DNA of 64,000 bases from Paenibacillus montanisoli (GCF_003268025.1 NZ_QLUW01000003.1:434001-498000), one strand, 5' to 3'; positions 7,633 to 16,468 are shown, numbered from the stretch's first letter. A program made the numbers and translations. The notes: generated by a model from the letters alone, not told the origin.

Positions 7633-8694
7633 AATAATCGGTATCCCGAACTGCAAAGGCAGATGAAGGTAATAGGGTACAATCTGCAGCCCCTCCTGAA
7701 GATGCTCCGTCAAATTCCCCGCAACGGTGAGGGACGTGAGCAGCACGACTAATGCGATCGGCGTGACCATTAATCTGTAATTTTGAACCTTGAACAGATC
7801 GTGCGCCGCCAGCGCTGCCGCAAACATGAAGGTGGCAATCTTGAAAAAGCTTGTGATGATCAGCAGGAATAGCACGACGGAATCCATCCGCTGCACGATT
7901 TCGGCGAGCCGAAGCCGGCTCAAGGAGGTGAACAGCGGGAAGGTCGCCCTTGAAGCGATCTCGACGCCGAGCACGGAGATGTTGACGAACATCGCAATGC
8001 AGAGCAGAATCGCGCTGAATGCCATGGCGCCGCTGCCGATGCCTACCGCATTGAAGCGTTTGTTTAAATACGGCAGGAACATCGTCATGACGATCATCTC
8101 GCCGAACGGGAAGGTCAAGTTCGTTGGAAATAAGGCCTTAAGTACGGGCCTCAAGCCTTCGCCGAGCACGGGAAGCATTCGGTTGCCGGCCGACAAGTCC
8201 GAGAACCAGACCAGGAAAACGATAAACAGAAACATCCCGCAGCTGAGCAGGAAAAAGAAGAAGGCTGTCCTCCCGAATACCTCGATGCCAAGCCGGAGGA
8301 TGTAAACTACGGCAATGAGCATGCATATAGCAATAGCGAACATAGGCGTTGCATCATACGCCGCCGTAGTGAGCAGATCGATAAAATCTCGCGTGTTGCG
8401 CCCAGCGATATACATGAAATAGATCATATACGCGAAACCGAGGATCCACCCGGGGATGGGTCCGATGATTTTGCGAAGATAAGCGGTCATCGTCAGGTCG
8501 GGATACATCCGAAATAACGTTCCGTATACCCCGGCAAACATCCCGATGCCGATTAAACAGCCGCTTAGGATGACGATCCACGCGTCCTGCTTCGCTTCTA
8601 TCCCGACCGGAATGAAAACGGCTGTCCCCAACTCAAATAACGTCACCCATGCAAACAGGTGCAAGGGGCCAATGAACTCCTTTTGGCCATTCAT
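7576..8694 (-). CDS. gerB: Spore germination permease, GerB subunit
   Basis: 372 residues with about ten membrane helices of the amino acid/polyamine-type GerAB fold. The early FIGPLHLFAWVTLFELGTAVFIPVG and later LFPTNLTFPFGEMIVMTMF are typical. This is the germinant-sensing permease of a GerA-type receptor in the spore inner membrane. It is the last gene of a gerA-gerC-gerB operon, 24 bases after gerC. Which germinant it recognises cannot be read from the sequence. Confidence 0.92.
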   Translation of the reverse strand: MNGQKEFIGPLHLFAWVTLFELGTAVFIPVGIEAKQDAWIVILSGCLIGIGMFAGVYGTLFRMYPDLTMTAYLRKIIGPIPGWILGFAYMIYFMYIAGRNTRDFIDLLTTAAYDATPMFAIAICMLIAVVYILRLGIEVFGRTAFFFFLLSCGMFLFIVFLVWFSDLSAGNRMLPVLGEGLRPVLKALFPTNLTFPFGEMIVMTMFLPYLNKRFNAVGIGSGAMAFSAILLCIAMFVNISVLGVEIASRATFPLFTSLSRLRLAEIVQRMDSVVLFLLIITSFFKIATFMFAAALAAHDLFKVQNYRLMVTPIALVVLLTSLTVAGNLTEHLQEGLQIVPYYLHLPLQFGIPIILLLIGLIRRWLSSAASTS

Positions 8695-8718
8695 CTTCGC
8701 TGCCTCCTATCCATACCA

Positions 8719-9927
8719 TCATCCATCCTTCTGCATTAAGGACTTGCCCCTCATGCCCGAGCGCAGGATTTGCCCTCTGAAATCGATGCTTACCTCTGCA
8801 TCGGCAAATGTTTCGTCCCAACGGTCCTGAACTTGCTTCCACTGCTTCGGGTGTTTTCGCTGCAGTACTTCGCCGAAACAGAACACATCCGATTGAAGCT
8901 TCTGCGCCCCTTGGATCGCCGCCATCATGTTGGCTTTCGCTTCGTAGCCCCATTCTTGCTCCAGCTTGGTCAAGACATCAAGCTTATCGAGCGGAATGCC
9001 GCATTTGACTTCCGCGACGTTGCCTTCCGCGCTCACGACGATGTTTACCTTGGCGCGCCCGTTCTTCATCGAGACGTCCGTTTTGGTCTTGCTTTTTATA
9101 ATTTCGAGCGCGAGCCCGTTCGGTTTGTCTTGGCAATCCAAATTCATGATCGTGCTTCTCATATGGTTGACTATGAACATATAGCCTCTGGCCTGTCCGT
9201 TATCCAGCCAACCGGCAAGCTTTCCGCCGCGAAATACGGCGATGCCCGATATTTCCAGGTGGTAGGGAGGGCGCGTCTGCTCCACGTTTTGTTTCTTGGT
9301 GACGTTCTGTTCGTTGCCATAGATTCGAAGTCCGCTGATGGATGGTTCAGAGCCCGGGTTAATGAGCTTACGGATGGCATCGTCGAGACCGATTACAGGA
9401 GATCCGGACCAAATCTTTGCCGAAAACTCGCTTGCGCCCACTAAAGCTTCCGATTGCAGCGGCGCGAGCGGTACGATGGCGCTGATTAATTTGGTCGGCG
9501 AGCTGCCTCTTGCGACGAGCAGCATCGATGTCAGCCTAACCTCGTGCGAGCGCTCGAAGAAATCGAATATTTCCTCGATGCCGGCCTTCGCGAGCCTTTC
9601 GCCGAGAACAACAACCTGGATATGGGAGAAGAACAGCTGTCTTGGCACCTGCTTGGACGCTTTGCGGATGCCCTCGAACAGCGTCTCGGATTGGACGCTG
9701 TAGATGTTGAACGGCGCATTGCCGCCGCCTTTGCTGGAGCTCGATAATTCGCCCGGCATGACAACCTGGAAGGACAGCTCGTACTTATTGGAATTCTCCG
9801 CTTTATCGATGGACATCGCCGTTACGATCGCCAGCCGGTTCAGCTCGCGGCTGTTCCAGCAGCCCGAAGTTACGAACAAGAGAGATATGCACATCGCCGT
9901 GAGCAGCGCAAGCTTACCCAGCTTCAT
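8719..9927 (-). CDS. gerC: Ger(x)C-family germination lipoprotein
   Basis: 402 residues. A signal peptide ends in lipobox VTSGC, followed directly by the family signature WNSRELNRLAIVTAMSID. The C-terminal half carries the conserved Ger(x)C domain ending in DVFCFGEVLQRKHPKQWKQVQDRWDETFADAEVSIDFRGQI-type sequence. It is the C subunit of the germinant receptor, anchored on the outer face of the spore inner membrane. It sits 29 bases after gerA. Confidence 0.92.
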   Translation of the reverse strand: MKLGKLALLTAMCISLLFVTSGCWNSRELNRLAIVTAMSIDKAENSNKYELSFQVVMPGELSSSSKGGGNAPFNIYSVQSETLFEGIRKASKQVPRQLFFSHIQVVVLGERLAKAGIEEIFDFFERSHEVRLTSMLLVARGSSPTKLISAIVPLAPLQSEALVGASEFSAKIWSGSPVIGLDDAIRKLINPGSEPSISGLRIYGNEQNVTKKQNVEQTRPPYHLEISGIAVFRGGKLAGWLDNGQARGYMFIVNHMRSTIMNLDCQDKPNGLALEIIKSKTKTDVSMKNGRAKVNIVVSAEGNVAEVKCGIPLDKLDVLTKLEQEWGYEAKANMMAAIQGAQKLQSDVFCFGEVLQRKHPKQWKQVQDRWDETFADAEVSIDFRGQILRSGMRGKSLMQKDG

Positions 9928-9956
9928 CCGAGATGTCGCCTCCTTTGGCTTATCAA

Positions 9957-11522
9957 TTATTGAGGCTTCTGTCCGGGGCCGACCCGCACCTTGTCCACCG
10001 CGGTATCATCCGGCCTCTCCCGTATGCTCCAATGCGGAAGACGGACAAACACATCCTTCATCTGCTTAAACTTAAGCGGGACTAGCGGCGAGAAGAATGA
10101 CACGCCGAACGAGCGCAGCGAGTTCATATGGGCAACCAGCATAATCATGCCAAGCATCATGCCATAGAAGCCGAGGATACCGGCGGCTATCATGAATAGA
10201 AAGCGGAGCATCCGCGCCGTGATGGCCAGATTGTACGCCGGAATCGAGAAGTTGGCGATGGCGGTAATGGCTACGACGATGACCATGATCGGAGAGACGA
10301 TGCCGGCTTGAACAGCAGCCTCACCCAAGACGAGCGCCCCTACGATCGAGACCGCCTGACCGACTGCCCGGGGCATGCGAATGCCGGCCTCTCTTAAAAT
10401 TTCAAAGCTGATCTCCATGGCAAATGCCTCGACCAGTGCAGGAAAGGGTACGCCTTCTCTGGCCCCCGACAGGTTAATCAGCAGCGTCGTTGGCAGCATC
10501 TCCTGATGAAACGTTGTTAGCGCGATATAGACAGCAGGTCCGAACAACGAAATGATAAAAGCCATATAGCGCAGCAGCCGGATAAAGGAGCCAATATCGT
10601 AGCGCTGGTAATAGTCCTCTGCCGCGGTGAAAAACTGCGAAAGCACCGTCGGCACGACTAACGCGAACGGCGTTCCGTCCACGAGAATCGCGATACGTCC
10701 TTCGAGCAGATTGGCGGCGATGGCATCGGGCCTTTCCGTATTAAATACGGTAGGGAAAGGCGAGTTCCAGTTGTCCTCGATAAATTCTTCGATATAGCCC
10801 GATTCCAGGATGGCATCCGTGTTGATTTTATTGAGGCGCTTGCGGACCTCATTTTTGATGTCTTCTTTCACAATCCCGTCGATATACAGCATAGCGACGC
10901 TGGTCTGCGTAACGGTGCCGATCTTGATCGCTTCGAAGCCGAACTTCGGGCTTCGAATCCGGCGGCGGACAAGAGCAATGTTCGTAGCAATGGATTCCGA
11001 GAAGCTATCCTTCGGCCCGCGAATGACGACCTGGGTGCTTGCCTCCGATACGGCCCGGGTTTCACCGCCGATCGTGTTGCCGCAGACGCACTGGTTCCAC
11101 CCGTTCACAAGCAGAATCGTTTTGCCCGTCAGCAGCTCCAGCAACATGGACGTCCAGTTGTCGATAATCTCGATTTGGCCGACCGCCAGCGCATTGTCGC
11201 ATATATAGCGGAAAGCAGCCTCGGGAGAGGAGGATTCTTCCGGAACTTCAGGCAGGAACGGGGACATGAGCGAACGCATGACGAAATCGTTCACCAATTC
11301 TTTGTCCGTAATGGTGTCCAAGTAGATGGCCGCCACGGGGAGCCCACGCCCGGTACGAAGCTTGAATTGGCGTACTATCAGGTCGGGACTTGATCCAAGC
11401 TCGGATCGAATGCGTTTGATATTCGCCTCCAGATCGCTTTCAAGCTGACCCTGCACGACGGAGGGATTCTCGCTGCCCGCGGATGCGGAGCTTTTGCCGA
11501 ATGCCATTTCCCGTGTTTTCAT
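9957..11522 (-). CDS. gerA: Spore germination protein, GerA subunit
   Basis: 521 residues. A hydrophilic N-terminal half (to about residue 290) contains TDKELVNDFVMRSL, DNWTSMLLELLTGKTILLVNG and VVIRGPKDSFSESIATNIALVRRRI. Then come about five membrane helices with the conserved SLFGPAVYIALTTFHQEMLPTTLL and REGVPFPALVEAFAMEISFEILREAGIRMPR regions. This is the GerAA-type subunit. The start at 11522 lies eight bases after AGGAGGTG; the open frame to 11570 is upstream noise. First gene of the operon, preceded by a candidate forespore promoter. Confidence 0.94.
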   Translation of the reverse strand: MKTREMAFGKSSASAGSENPSVVQGQLESDLEANIKRIRSELGSSPDLIVRQFKLRTGRGLPVAAIYLDTITDKELVNDFVMRSLMSPFLPEVPEESSSPEAAFRYICDNALAVGQIEIIDNWTSMLLELLTGKTILLVNGWNQCVCGNTIGGETRAVSEASTQVVIRGPKDSFSESIATNIALVRRRIRSPKFGFEAIKIGTVTQTSVAMLYIDGIVKEDIKNEVRKRLNKINTDAILESGYIEEFIEDNWNSPFPTVFNTERPDAIAANLLEGRIAILVDGTPFALVVPTVLSQFFTAAEDYYQRYDIGSFIRLLRYMAFIISLFGPAVYIALTTFHQEMLPTTLLINLSGAREGVPFPALVEAFAMEISFEILREAGIRMPRAVGQAVSIVGALVLGEAAVQAGIVSPIMVIVVAITAIANFSIPAYNLAITARMLRFLFMIAAGILGFYGMMLGMIMLVAHMNSLRSFGVSFFSPLVPLKFKQMKDVFVRLPHWSIRERPDDTAVDKVRVGPGQKPQ

Positions 11523-11573
11523 CAAGCCTGCACCTCCTCGTGCTGCCGGTCGCCAAATCGCACCGCGCACGGG

Positions 11574-11601
11574 TAGTATGCCCTGCTTGTCCTTTTTTTA
11601 C
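11574..11601 (-). promoter_or_regulatory. Candidate sigma-G-type promoter of the ger operon
   Basis: On the minus strand GTAAA (11601-11597), a 16-base spacer and CATACTA (11580-11574) resemble the sigma-G consensus GHATR-N17/18-CATNHTA. It lies 52 bases before the gerA start. Confidence 0.45.
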
Positions 11602-11637
11602 CTTCCGGTTCCATTGCAGACCTGGTTCAGGCAGCAT

Positions 11638-11664
11638 AAAAAACGCTGCCGCTTATGCGACAGC
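11638..11664 (-). terminator. Terminator of ccpN
   Basis: On the minus strand CGCTGTCGC, loop ATAA, GCGGCAGCG and six T. It separates the gap-ppdK-ccpN unit from the ger operon. Confidence 0.85.
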
Positions 11665-11684
11665 GCCGGGATTTCGGATTGGCG

Positions 11685-12323
11685 TCAGCCTTCGTTTGCC
11701 ATGGCATCGAATAACAATTTCATCACGGTCGTCTTTGTGATTCTGCCGACCGCCTCGACTTTGGCCGGCCCTTCGGAAGATTGGAACGGTTGAACGACAG
11801 GCAAGCCGTCCACCTCGTGCATGATCATTTTGCGCATGGCATCGCTGACCGTGTCCTCCGGCGACACGGTCACGATGTTCGGATAGCGGGTCATGACCAT
11901 GCCAAGCAGAATGTTCGAAGCCTGAGCGTTGCCCAAGGTCACCTTTAACAAATCCTTGCGGGACACAATGCCTTCAAGCGAGCCGTATGGATCCACGACG
12001 ATTAGGCTGCCGACATTCTCGAGGAACAGCGTCACGACGGCATCGTTCACGGTAGCGGTTCCCCGAAGCGCGACCGGAATCCCCATCACTTCTTTCACCG
12101 GCCGCTGCACGATGTCGGAAATGCCGGATTTCTCCTTTAGCAGCCGGCTGCCGATAAAATAGCCGATTTTGGGTTTAGCGTCGATCACTCCGAGCATAAC
12201 CAGCAGCGCCAGATCGGATCGGATGGAGGGACGGGTGACCCCAAGAATCTGCGCGATTTGCTCCCCGGTTATCGGAGCGCGTTTCCGGACTAATCCGATG
12301 ATGTCTAATTGGCGGGCTGACAA
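11685..12323 (-). CDS. ccpN: CcpN-type repressor: HTH plus two CBS domains
   Basis: About 212 residues. An N-terminal helix-turn-helix (APITGEQIAQILGVTRPSIRSDLALLVMLG) precedes the family's DAKPKIGYF linker and a tandem CBS pair (about 75-210; LIVVDPYGSLEGIVSRKDLLKV and later VDGLPVV). CcpN of B. subtilis represses gluconeogenic gapB and pckA and the sr1 RNA when glycolysis is active. Here the gene directly follows gap and ppdK, likely its targets. The annotated TTG start lies 13 bases after GGGAGGG. Two codons upstream an ATC fits better by spacing and gives an IEL start like the Bacillus protein. Confidence 0.88.
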   Translation of the reverse strand: MSARQLDIIGLVRKRAPITGEQIAQILGVTRPSIRSDLALLVMLGVIDAKPKIGYFIGSRLLKEKSGISDIVQRPVKEVMGIPVALRGTATVNDAVVTLFLENVGSLIVVDPYGSLEGIVSRKDLLKVTLGNAQASNILLGMVMTRYPNIVTVSPEDTVSDAMRKMIMHEVDGLPVVQPFQSSEGPAKVEAVGRITKTTVMKLLFDAMANEG

Positions 12324-12391
12324 TTCGATGGCGGTTCCCTCCCCGCATGCGTAACTCTCTAATCCTTATTTTAACCGATCCGGTTAACTGA

Positions 12392-15211
12392 TCACACTAA
12401 TTCTGCTCGGTGGCGCTGTTCGATCGCAGCCTGGGCGGCGGCAATCCGGGCCATTGGCACCCGGTAGGGGGAGCAGCTGACGTAATCCAGTCCAATCTCG
12501 TGGCAAAATGCAATCGACGCCTTGTCTCCGCCATGTTCGCCGCATATCCCGGTTTTGAGCGACGGCTTCGCTGAACGTCCTGCCGTGACGGCCATTTCGA
12601 TCAATTGGCCAACGCCTTCCGTATCCAGCGCCTGGAACGGATTATGCGCCAGAACCTTATGCTCCAAATAGTGCGTAAGAAATTTGCCTTCCGCATCGTC
12701 TCTGCTATAGCCGAGCGTCATCTGCGTCAAATCGTTCGTGCCGAACGAGAAGAAATCGGCGTGATTGGCGATCTGGCGTGCAGTCAGGGCGGCGCGGGGC
12801 ACTTCGATCATCGTCCCTACCTTGTAGCCGCTAGCGCCTTTCCGGTCGGCACGAAGCACTTGTTCCGCGATCCGATCCACCAGCTCCCGCAATCTCATTA
12901 ACTCCGAAGCGTGGCCTATAAGCGGAATCATAATTTCCGAATGAACGGATATACCTCTATCCATACAAGCGGAAGCCGCTTTGAAAATCGCTTCGATTTG
13001 CATCGCGTAAATTTCCGGATAGACGATTCCAAGCCGGCAGCCCCGCCATCCGAGCATCGGGTTGGACTCATGGAGCGTTTGAACTTTACGGATCATTTGC
13101 GCAAGCTGGATTTTTTCTTCTGTGCGAAATGCGTTCTCCAGCTTGCGCTGCAGTTCGTTTATTTTGGGAAGGAACTCGTGCAAAGGGGGATCAAGCAGCC
13201 GAATGGTAACAGGCAGTCCGTCCATCGCTTGAAAGATGCCTTCGAAATCGCTCTGCTGCATAGGCAGCAGCTCATCCAGAGCCGATTGGCGTTCGTCCTT
13301 CGCGTCCGCCATGATCATCCTTTGCATAGCCGCCAATCGGACGGGGGCAAAAAACATATGCTCCGTCCTGCAGAGGCCGATCCCTTCTGCGCCGAAGCTT
13401 CGCGCCGTCTCCGCGTCTTCCGGATTATCGGCATTTGCGTACACGCCAAGTTTGCGGATGTCATCCGCCCATTCGAGCATCTGAAGCAGCTCGGCCGTCA
13501 CGGCTGCTTCCCGTAGAGGAACGGCGCCCTTTATAACTCTGCCGCTTGCCCCATCCAGCGTGATCCAGTCACCCTCCTCGATTACGTTTTCCCCCGCAAT
13601 CATCCGCCGCGCTTCCAAATCGATATGCACGCCTTCACAGCCGCAAACGCACGGCTTACCCATTCCCCGCGCCACGACCGCCGCGTGACTGGTCATTCCG
13701 CCGCGGCTGGTAAGGACGCCTTCCGACGCCAATAATCCATGGATATCTTCCGGCGTCGTTTCCGGCCGGATCAAGATGACCTGCCTGCCCGAGCGTTTCC
13801 ATTCGGCTGCGGAATCCGCATCGAATACCGCAACGCCGATCGCGGCGCCGGGGGATGCCGGCAGTCCGACAGCAAGCAAATCGAGCACCTTGCTCTCATC
13901 GATTCTCCTATGCAGCAGTTGATCGAGGTGGGAGGGCTCGATTCTTTGGAGCGCGTCCTCGCGGCTGATCAGCCCTTCCTTCACGAAATCGACAGCCAGC
14001 TTCAACGCGGCTTGGGCATTTCGCTTGCCGGTTCTCGTTTGGAGCACGAACAGCTTGCCGCTCTCAACCGTGAATTCGATATCCTGCATGTCCTTATAGT
14101 GCCGCTCCAATCGCTTGCACACTTGTGCCAGCTGTTCATAGATGACAGGCATCGCAAGTTTCAGTGCAGCGATGGAATGCGGCGTTCTGACGCCGGCCAC
14201 CACGTCTTCGCCTTGCGCGTTCACCAGATACTCGCCGAAAAGCTCATTGTCTCCGGTTGACGGATTCCGGGTAAACACGACGCCGGTGCCGCAGTCATCG
14301 CCCTTATTGCCGAATACCATGCGCTGCACATTGACGGCTGTTCCTTGATCATGGGGGATATGGTGGATATTACGGTAAATTCGCGCTCTGTTGTTATTCC
14401 ATGATTTAAACACGGCCTCCACGGCAAGCTTCAGCTGTTCGTGAACCTGCTGCGGGAAATCCCGGCCGGTCTTCAGCTTAATGCATGATTTGTAGGATGC
14501 GATCAGGTTCTTCCAGCCTTCGGCCGTCACGTCTTGATCCAGCTCGGCGCCGGCATTCTTCTTTAACCGGTGAAGCTGATGCTCGAAGTGATAAGACTCG
14601 ATTCCGAGTACGACATTTCCGAACATCTGGATTAAACGCCGGTAACAATCGTACGCAAAGCGTTCATTTCCGGTTGATGCCGCCAAGCCTAGCACGGTAT
14701 CGTCGTTCAGGCCCAAATTAAGAATGGTATCCATCATGCCCGGCATAGAGGTAACGGAGCCCGACCGGACCGACACGAGGAGGGGACTTTCGGAGTCGCC
14801 CAATTGTTGTCCGGTTTCCTCTTCAAGCTTATGAAGCGCGGATTGGATCTGCGCCAGAAGCTCGTCCTCAATACGGTTGCCCGAGCGAAAGAAAGCGCGG
14901 CAGGCTTCGGTTGTGATCGTGAATCCTTGCGGAACGGGCAGACCGGAGCGGGTCATCTCCGCCAGATTCGCGCCTTTGCCGCCGAGTAAAGCTTTCATCG
15001 ACGCATTTCCTTCTGTCAATCCATAGACCATTTTCGGCTGCGTGGATTGCGGCTTTACGCCTTGCTTCTTGAGGGCGCATTGTTCTTTGCCGCACTCCGA
15101 ATAAAATTTTCTCAGCCTGTTGGTCGGCAGCGTGTACATCACCTCGTTGCAATACTTACAAATGACCATGCCGAGTTCGTTCTTCGGCTCATTTTGACTC
15201 TTCATGTCCAT
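12392..15211 (-). CDS. ppdK: Pyruvate, phosphate dikinase with N-terminal SR1P-like four-cysteine domain
   Basis: 939 residues against about 875 usual. PPDK interconverts pyruvate + ATP + Pi and PEP + AMP + PPi. The normal enzyme begins at about residue 61 (MVYGLTEGNASMKALLGGKGANLAEM type). The swivelling phospho-His domain is intact (GVLTSRGGMTSHAAVVARGMG), as is the C-terminal PEP domain (LCRTEHMFF, GICGEHGGDKAS with its Cys). The first 60 residues are extra: GMVICKYCNEVMYTLP and FYSECGKEQC place Cys at 18, 21, 40 and 45, a small zinc-ribbon pattern like the GapA-binding peptide SR1P. It lies 22 bases after gap. GGAGGG precedes the start. Confidence 0.93.
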   Translation of the reverse strand: MDMKSQNEPKNELGMVICKYCNEVMYTLPTNRLRKFYSECGKEQCALKKQGVKPQSTQPKMVYGLTEGNASMKALLGGKGANLAEMTRSGLPVPQGFTITTEACRAFFRSGNRIEDELLAQIQSALHKLEEETGQQLGDSESPLLVSVRSGSVTSMPGMMDTILNLGLNDDTVLGLAASTGNERFAYDCYRRLIQMFGNVVLGIESYHFEHQLHRLKKNAGAELDQDVTAEGWKNLIASYKSCIKLKTGRDFPQQVHEQLKLAVEAVFKSWNNNRARIYRNIHHIPHDQGTAVNVQRMVFGNKGDDCGTGVVFTRNPSTGDNELFGEYLVNAQGEDVVAGVRTPHSIAALKLAMPVIYEQLAQVCKRLERHYKDMQDIEFTVESGKLFVLQTRTGKRNAQAALKLAVDFVKEGLISREDALQRIEPSHLDQLLHRRIDESKVLDLLAVGLPASPGAAIGVAVFDADSAAEWKRSGRQVILIRPETTPEDIHGLLASEGVLTSRGGMTSHAAVVARGMGKPCVCGCEGVHIDLEARRMIAGENVIEEGDWITLDGASGRVIKGAVPLREAAVTAELLQMLEWADDIRKLGVYANADNPEDAETARSFGAEGIGLCRTEHMFFAPVRLAAMQRMIMADAKDERQSALDELLPMQQSDFEGIFQAMDGLPVTIRLLDPPLHEFLPKINELQRKLENAFRTEEKIQLAQMIRKVQTLHESNPMLGWRGCRLGIVYPEIYAMQIEAIFKAASACMDRGISVHSEIMIPLIGHASELMRLRELVDRIAEQVLRADRKGASGYKVGTMIEVPRAALTARQIANHADFFSFGTNDLTQMTLGYSRDDAEGKFLTHYLEHKVLAHNPFQALDTEGVGQLIEMAVTAGRSAKPSLKTGICGEHGGDKASIAFCHEIGLDYVSCSPYRVPMARIAAAQAAIEQRHRAELV

Positions 15212-15233
15212 CGTTTTCCCTCCATGTCATCGT

Positions 15234-16250
15234 TTAGTGATCTTCCTTCTCCGCAACCATGCTGACAATATCCGTTACGCGGCTGGCATAGGCCCACTCA
15301 TTGTCGTACCAAGCGAGCACTTTCACCTGATCTTGCTGAGACATGATGCTAAGCCCGTCAATGACCGCGGATTTCTCGTTACCGATGTAGTCGGTGGAAA
15401 CGAGCGGCAGCTCATTATAGTCGACATAAGCGCCCAGCCTCCCCGCGACGGCAAGTTTAAACGCCTTTTGCACTTCCTCAACTGTTGCGGGTTTATTGAG
15501 CCCTACCTGAAGATCAAGCAGCGACACATCCTGCGTCGGCACGCGCAAGGAGATTCCTTTCATATGGGGAGCGAGAGAGGGAAGGACTTTCGTAAGCGCC
15601 TTGCTGATTCCCGTAGAGGTCGGAATGATGGAGCTCGTGCAGGCGCGTGCGCGCCGCAGATCTTTGTGATTGTTATCCAGATGCTTCTGATCGCTGGTGA
15701 ACGCATGCACCGTTGTCATCCAGCCGTATTTCACGCCAAAAGCCTGATCTAAGATAAAAAGGACAGGAGCGAGGCAATTGGTCGTGCAGGAGGCTGCGGA
15801 AAGCAGATGGTGCCGAATAGGATCGTAAAGATGTTCATTGACGCCTAATACGATGGTTAAATCCGCATCATCGCTAGGCGATGTGACCAGCACTTTTCTG
15901 GCTCCTGACGATAGATGTTTCTCCATGCCAGACCGATTCGCGAATTTACCGGTCGCATCAATGACGAGCTCGATGCCGTATTGCCCCCAAGGAATGCTGT
16001 CCGGATCCGGCAGCGAGACGACTGGAATCGGGTGGCCGTTCACAATCAACCGATCACCGTCAACTTGGATGTCGGCGTCCCATTTGCCGTGAATGGAATC
16101 GTACTGCAGCAAATGAGCCAATGTTTCTATGGAAGCCGTCGTATTAATGAGACCGATTTCCCACGCGCAAGCTTTGGCAAGTGCCTTACGCAAACATAAC
16201 CTGCCGATGCGTCCTGTACCGCTTAGCCCGATTTTCAACTGCTCTGTCAC
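15234..16250 (-). CDS. gap: Glyceraldehyde-3-phosphate dehydrogenase, gluconeogenic (GapB-like) type
   Basis: 338 residues. The Rossmann start is LKIGLSGTGRIGRLCLRKAL, the catalytic Cys lies in SAASCTTNCLAPV, the His in TTVHAFTSDQ, and the end is WYDNEWAYASRV. After the second beta strand the sequence is INTTASIETLAHLLQYDS: the Asp that usually selects NAD is replaced by Thr, suggesting NADP use as in anabolic GapB enzymes. It leads a gap-ppdK-ccpN unit, which supports a gluconeogenic role. The GTG at 16250 sits within AAGAAGGTGA; a TTG four codons later (MKIGLSG) is an alternative start with better spacing. Confidence 0.9.
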   Translation of the reverse strand: MTEQLKIGLSGTGRIGRLCLRKALAKACAWEIGLINTTASIETLAHLLQYDSIHGKWDADIQVDGDRLIVNGHPIPVVSLPDPDSIPWGQYGIELVIDATGKFANRSGMEKHLSSGARKVLVTSPSDDADLTIVLGVNEHLYDPIRHHLLSAASCTTNCLAPVLFILDQAFGVKYGWMTTVHAFTSDQKHLDNNHKDLRRARACTSSIIPTSTGISKALTKVLPSLAPHMKGISLRVPTQDVSLLDLQVGLNKPATVEEVQKAFKLAVAGRLGAYVDYNELPLVSTDYIGNEKSAVIDGLSIMSQQDQVKVLAWYDNEWAYASRVTDIVSMVAEKEDH

Positions 16251-16275
16251 CTTCTTTATATGTTATGTCTTTATT

Positions 16276-16294
16276 TATATGTATGACGCATATA
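16276..16294 (-). promoter_or_regulatory. Candidate operator in the gap promoter region
   Basis: Inverted repeat TATATG-N7-CATATA just upstream of gap, in a very AT-rich segment full of TATG/CATA steps. A CcpN-controlled promoter would be expected here, and CcpN sites are TATG...ATA-like and overlap the -10. The match to the published consensus is only partial. Confidence 0.35.
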
Positions 16295-16365
16295 TGGTGT
16301 TACCGTGCATGTTAATCAATTATTATGAGTCATATATAGATAAGTAGAGTGGTTAATGAACAAAT

Positions 16366-16397
16366 AAAAAGCCTTTTCCATCAGGGGAATAGGCTTT
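16366..16397 (-). terminator. Hairpin with U-run reading toward gap
   Basis: On the minus strand AAAGCCTATTCC and GGAAAAGGCTTTTT pair around CCTGAT and end in T5. It would stop minus-strand transcription arriving from the right before the gap promoter. No minus-strand gene was found immediately upstream. Confidence 0.5.
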
Positions 16398-16407
16398 CAA
16401 CTAATTT

Positions 16408-16462
16408 TGTAATGAAACTGTAATATTTCCTTCATATTCCTTTCATATTAACGCTCTATAAT
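16408..16462 (+). promoter_or_regulatory. Four-box Pho-type promoter of small RNA B
   Basis: TGTAAT (16408), TGTAAT (16419), CTTCAT (16430) and TTTCAT (16441) repeat with an exact 11-bp period. Both distal boxes extend to TTCATA, an exact match to the Bacillus PhoP box. TATAAT lies at 16457-16462, 49 bases after the first box, as in copy A. Confidence 0.65.
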
Positions 16463-16468
16463 GAAAGA

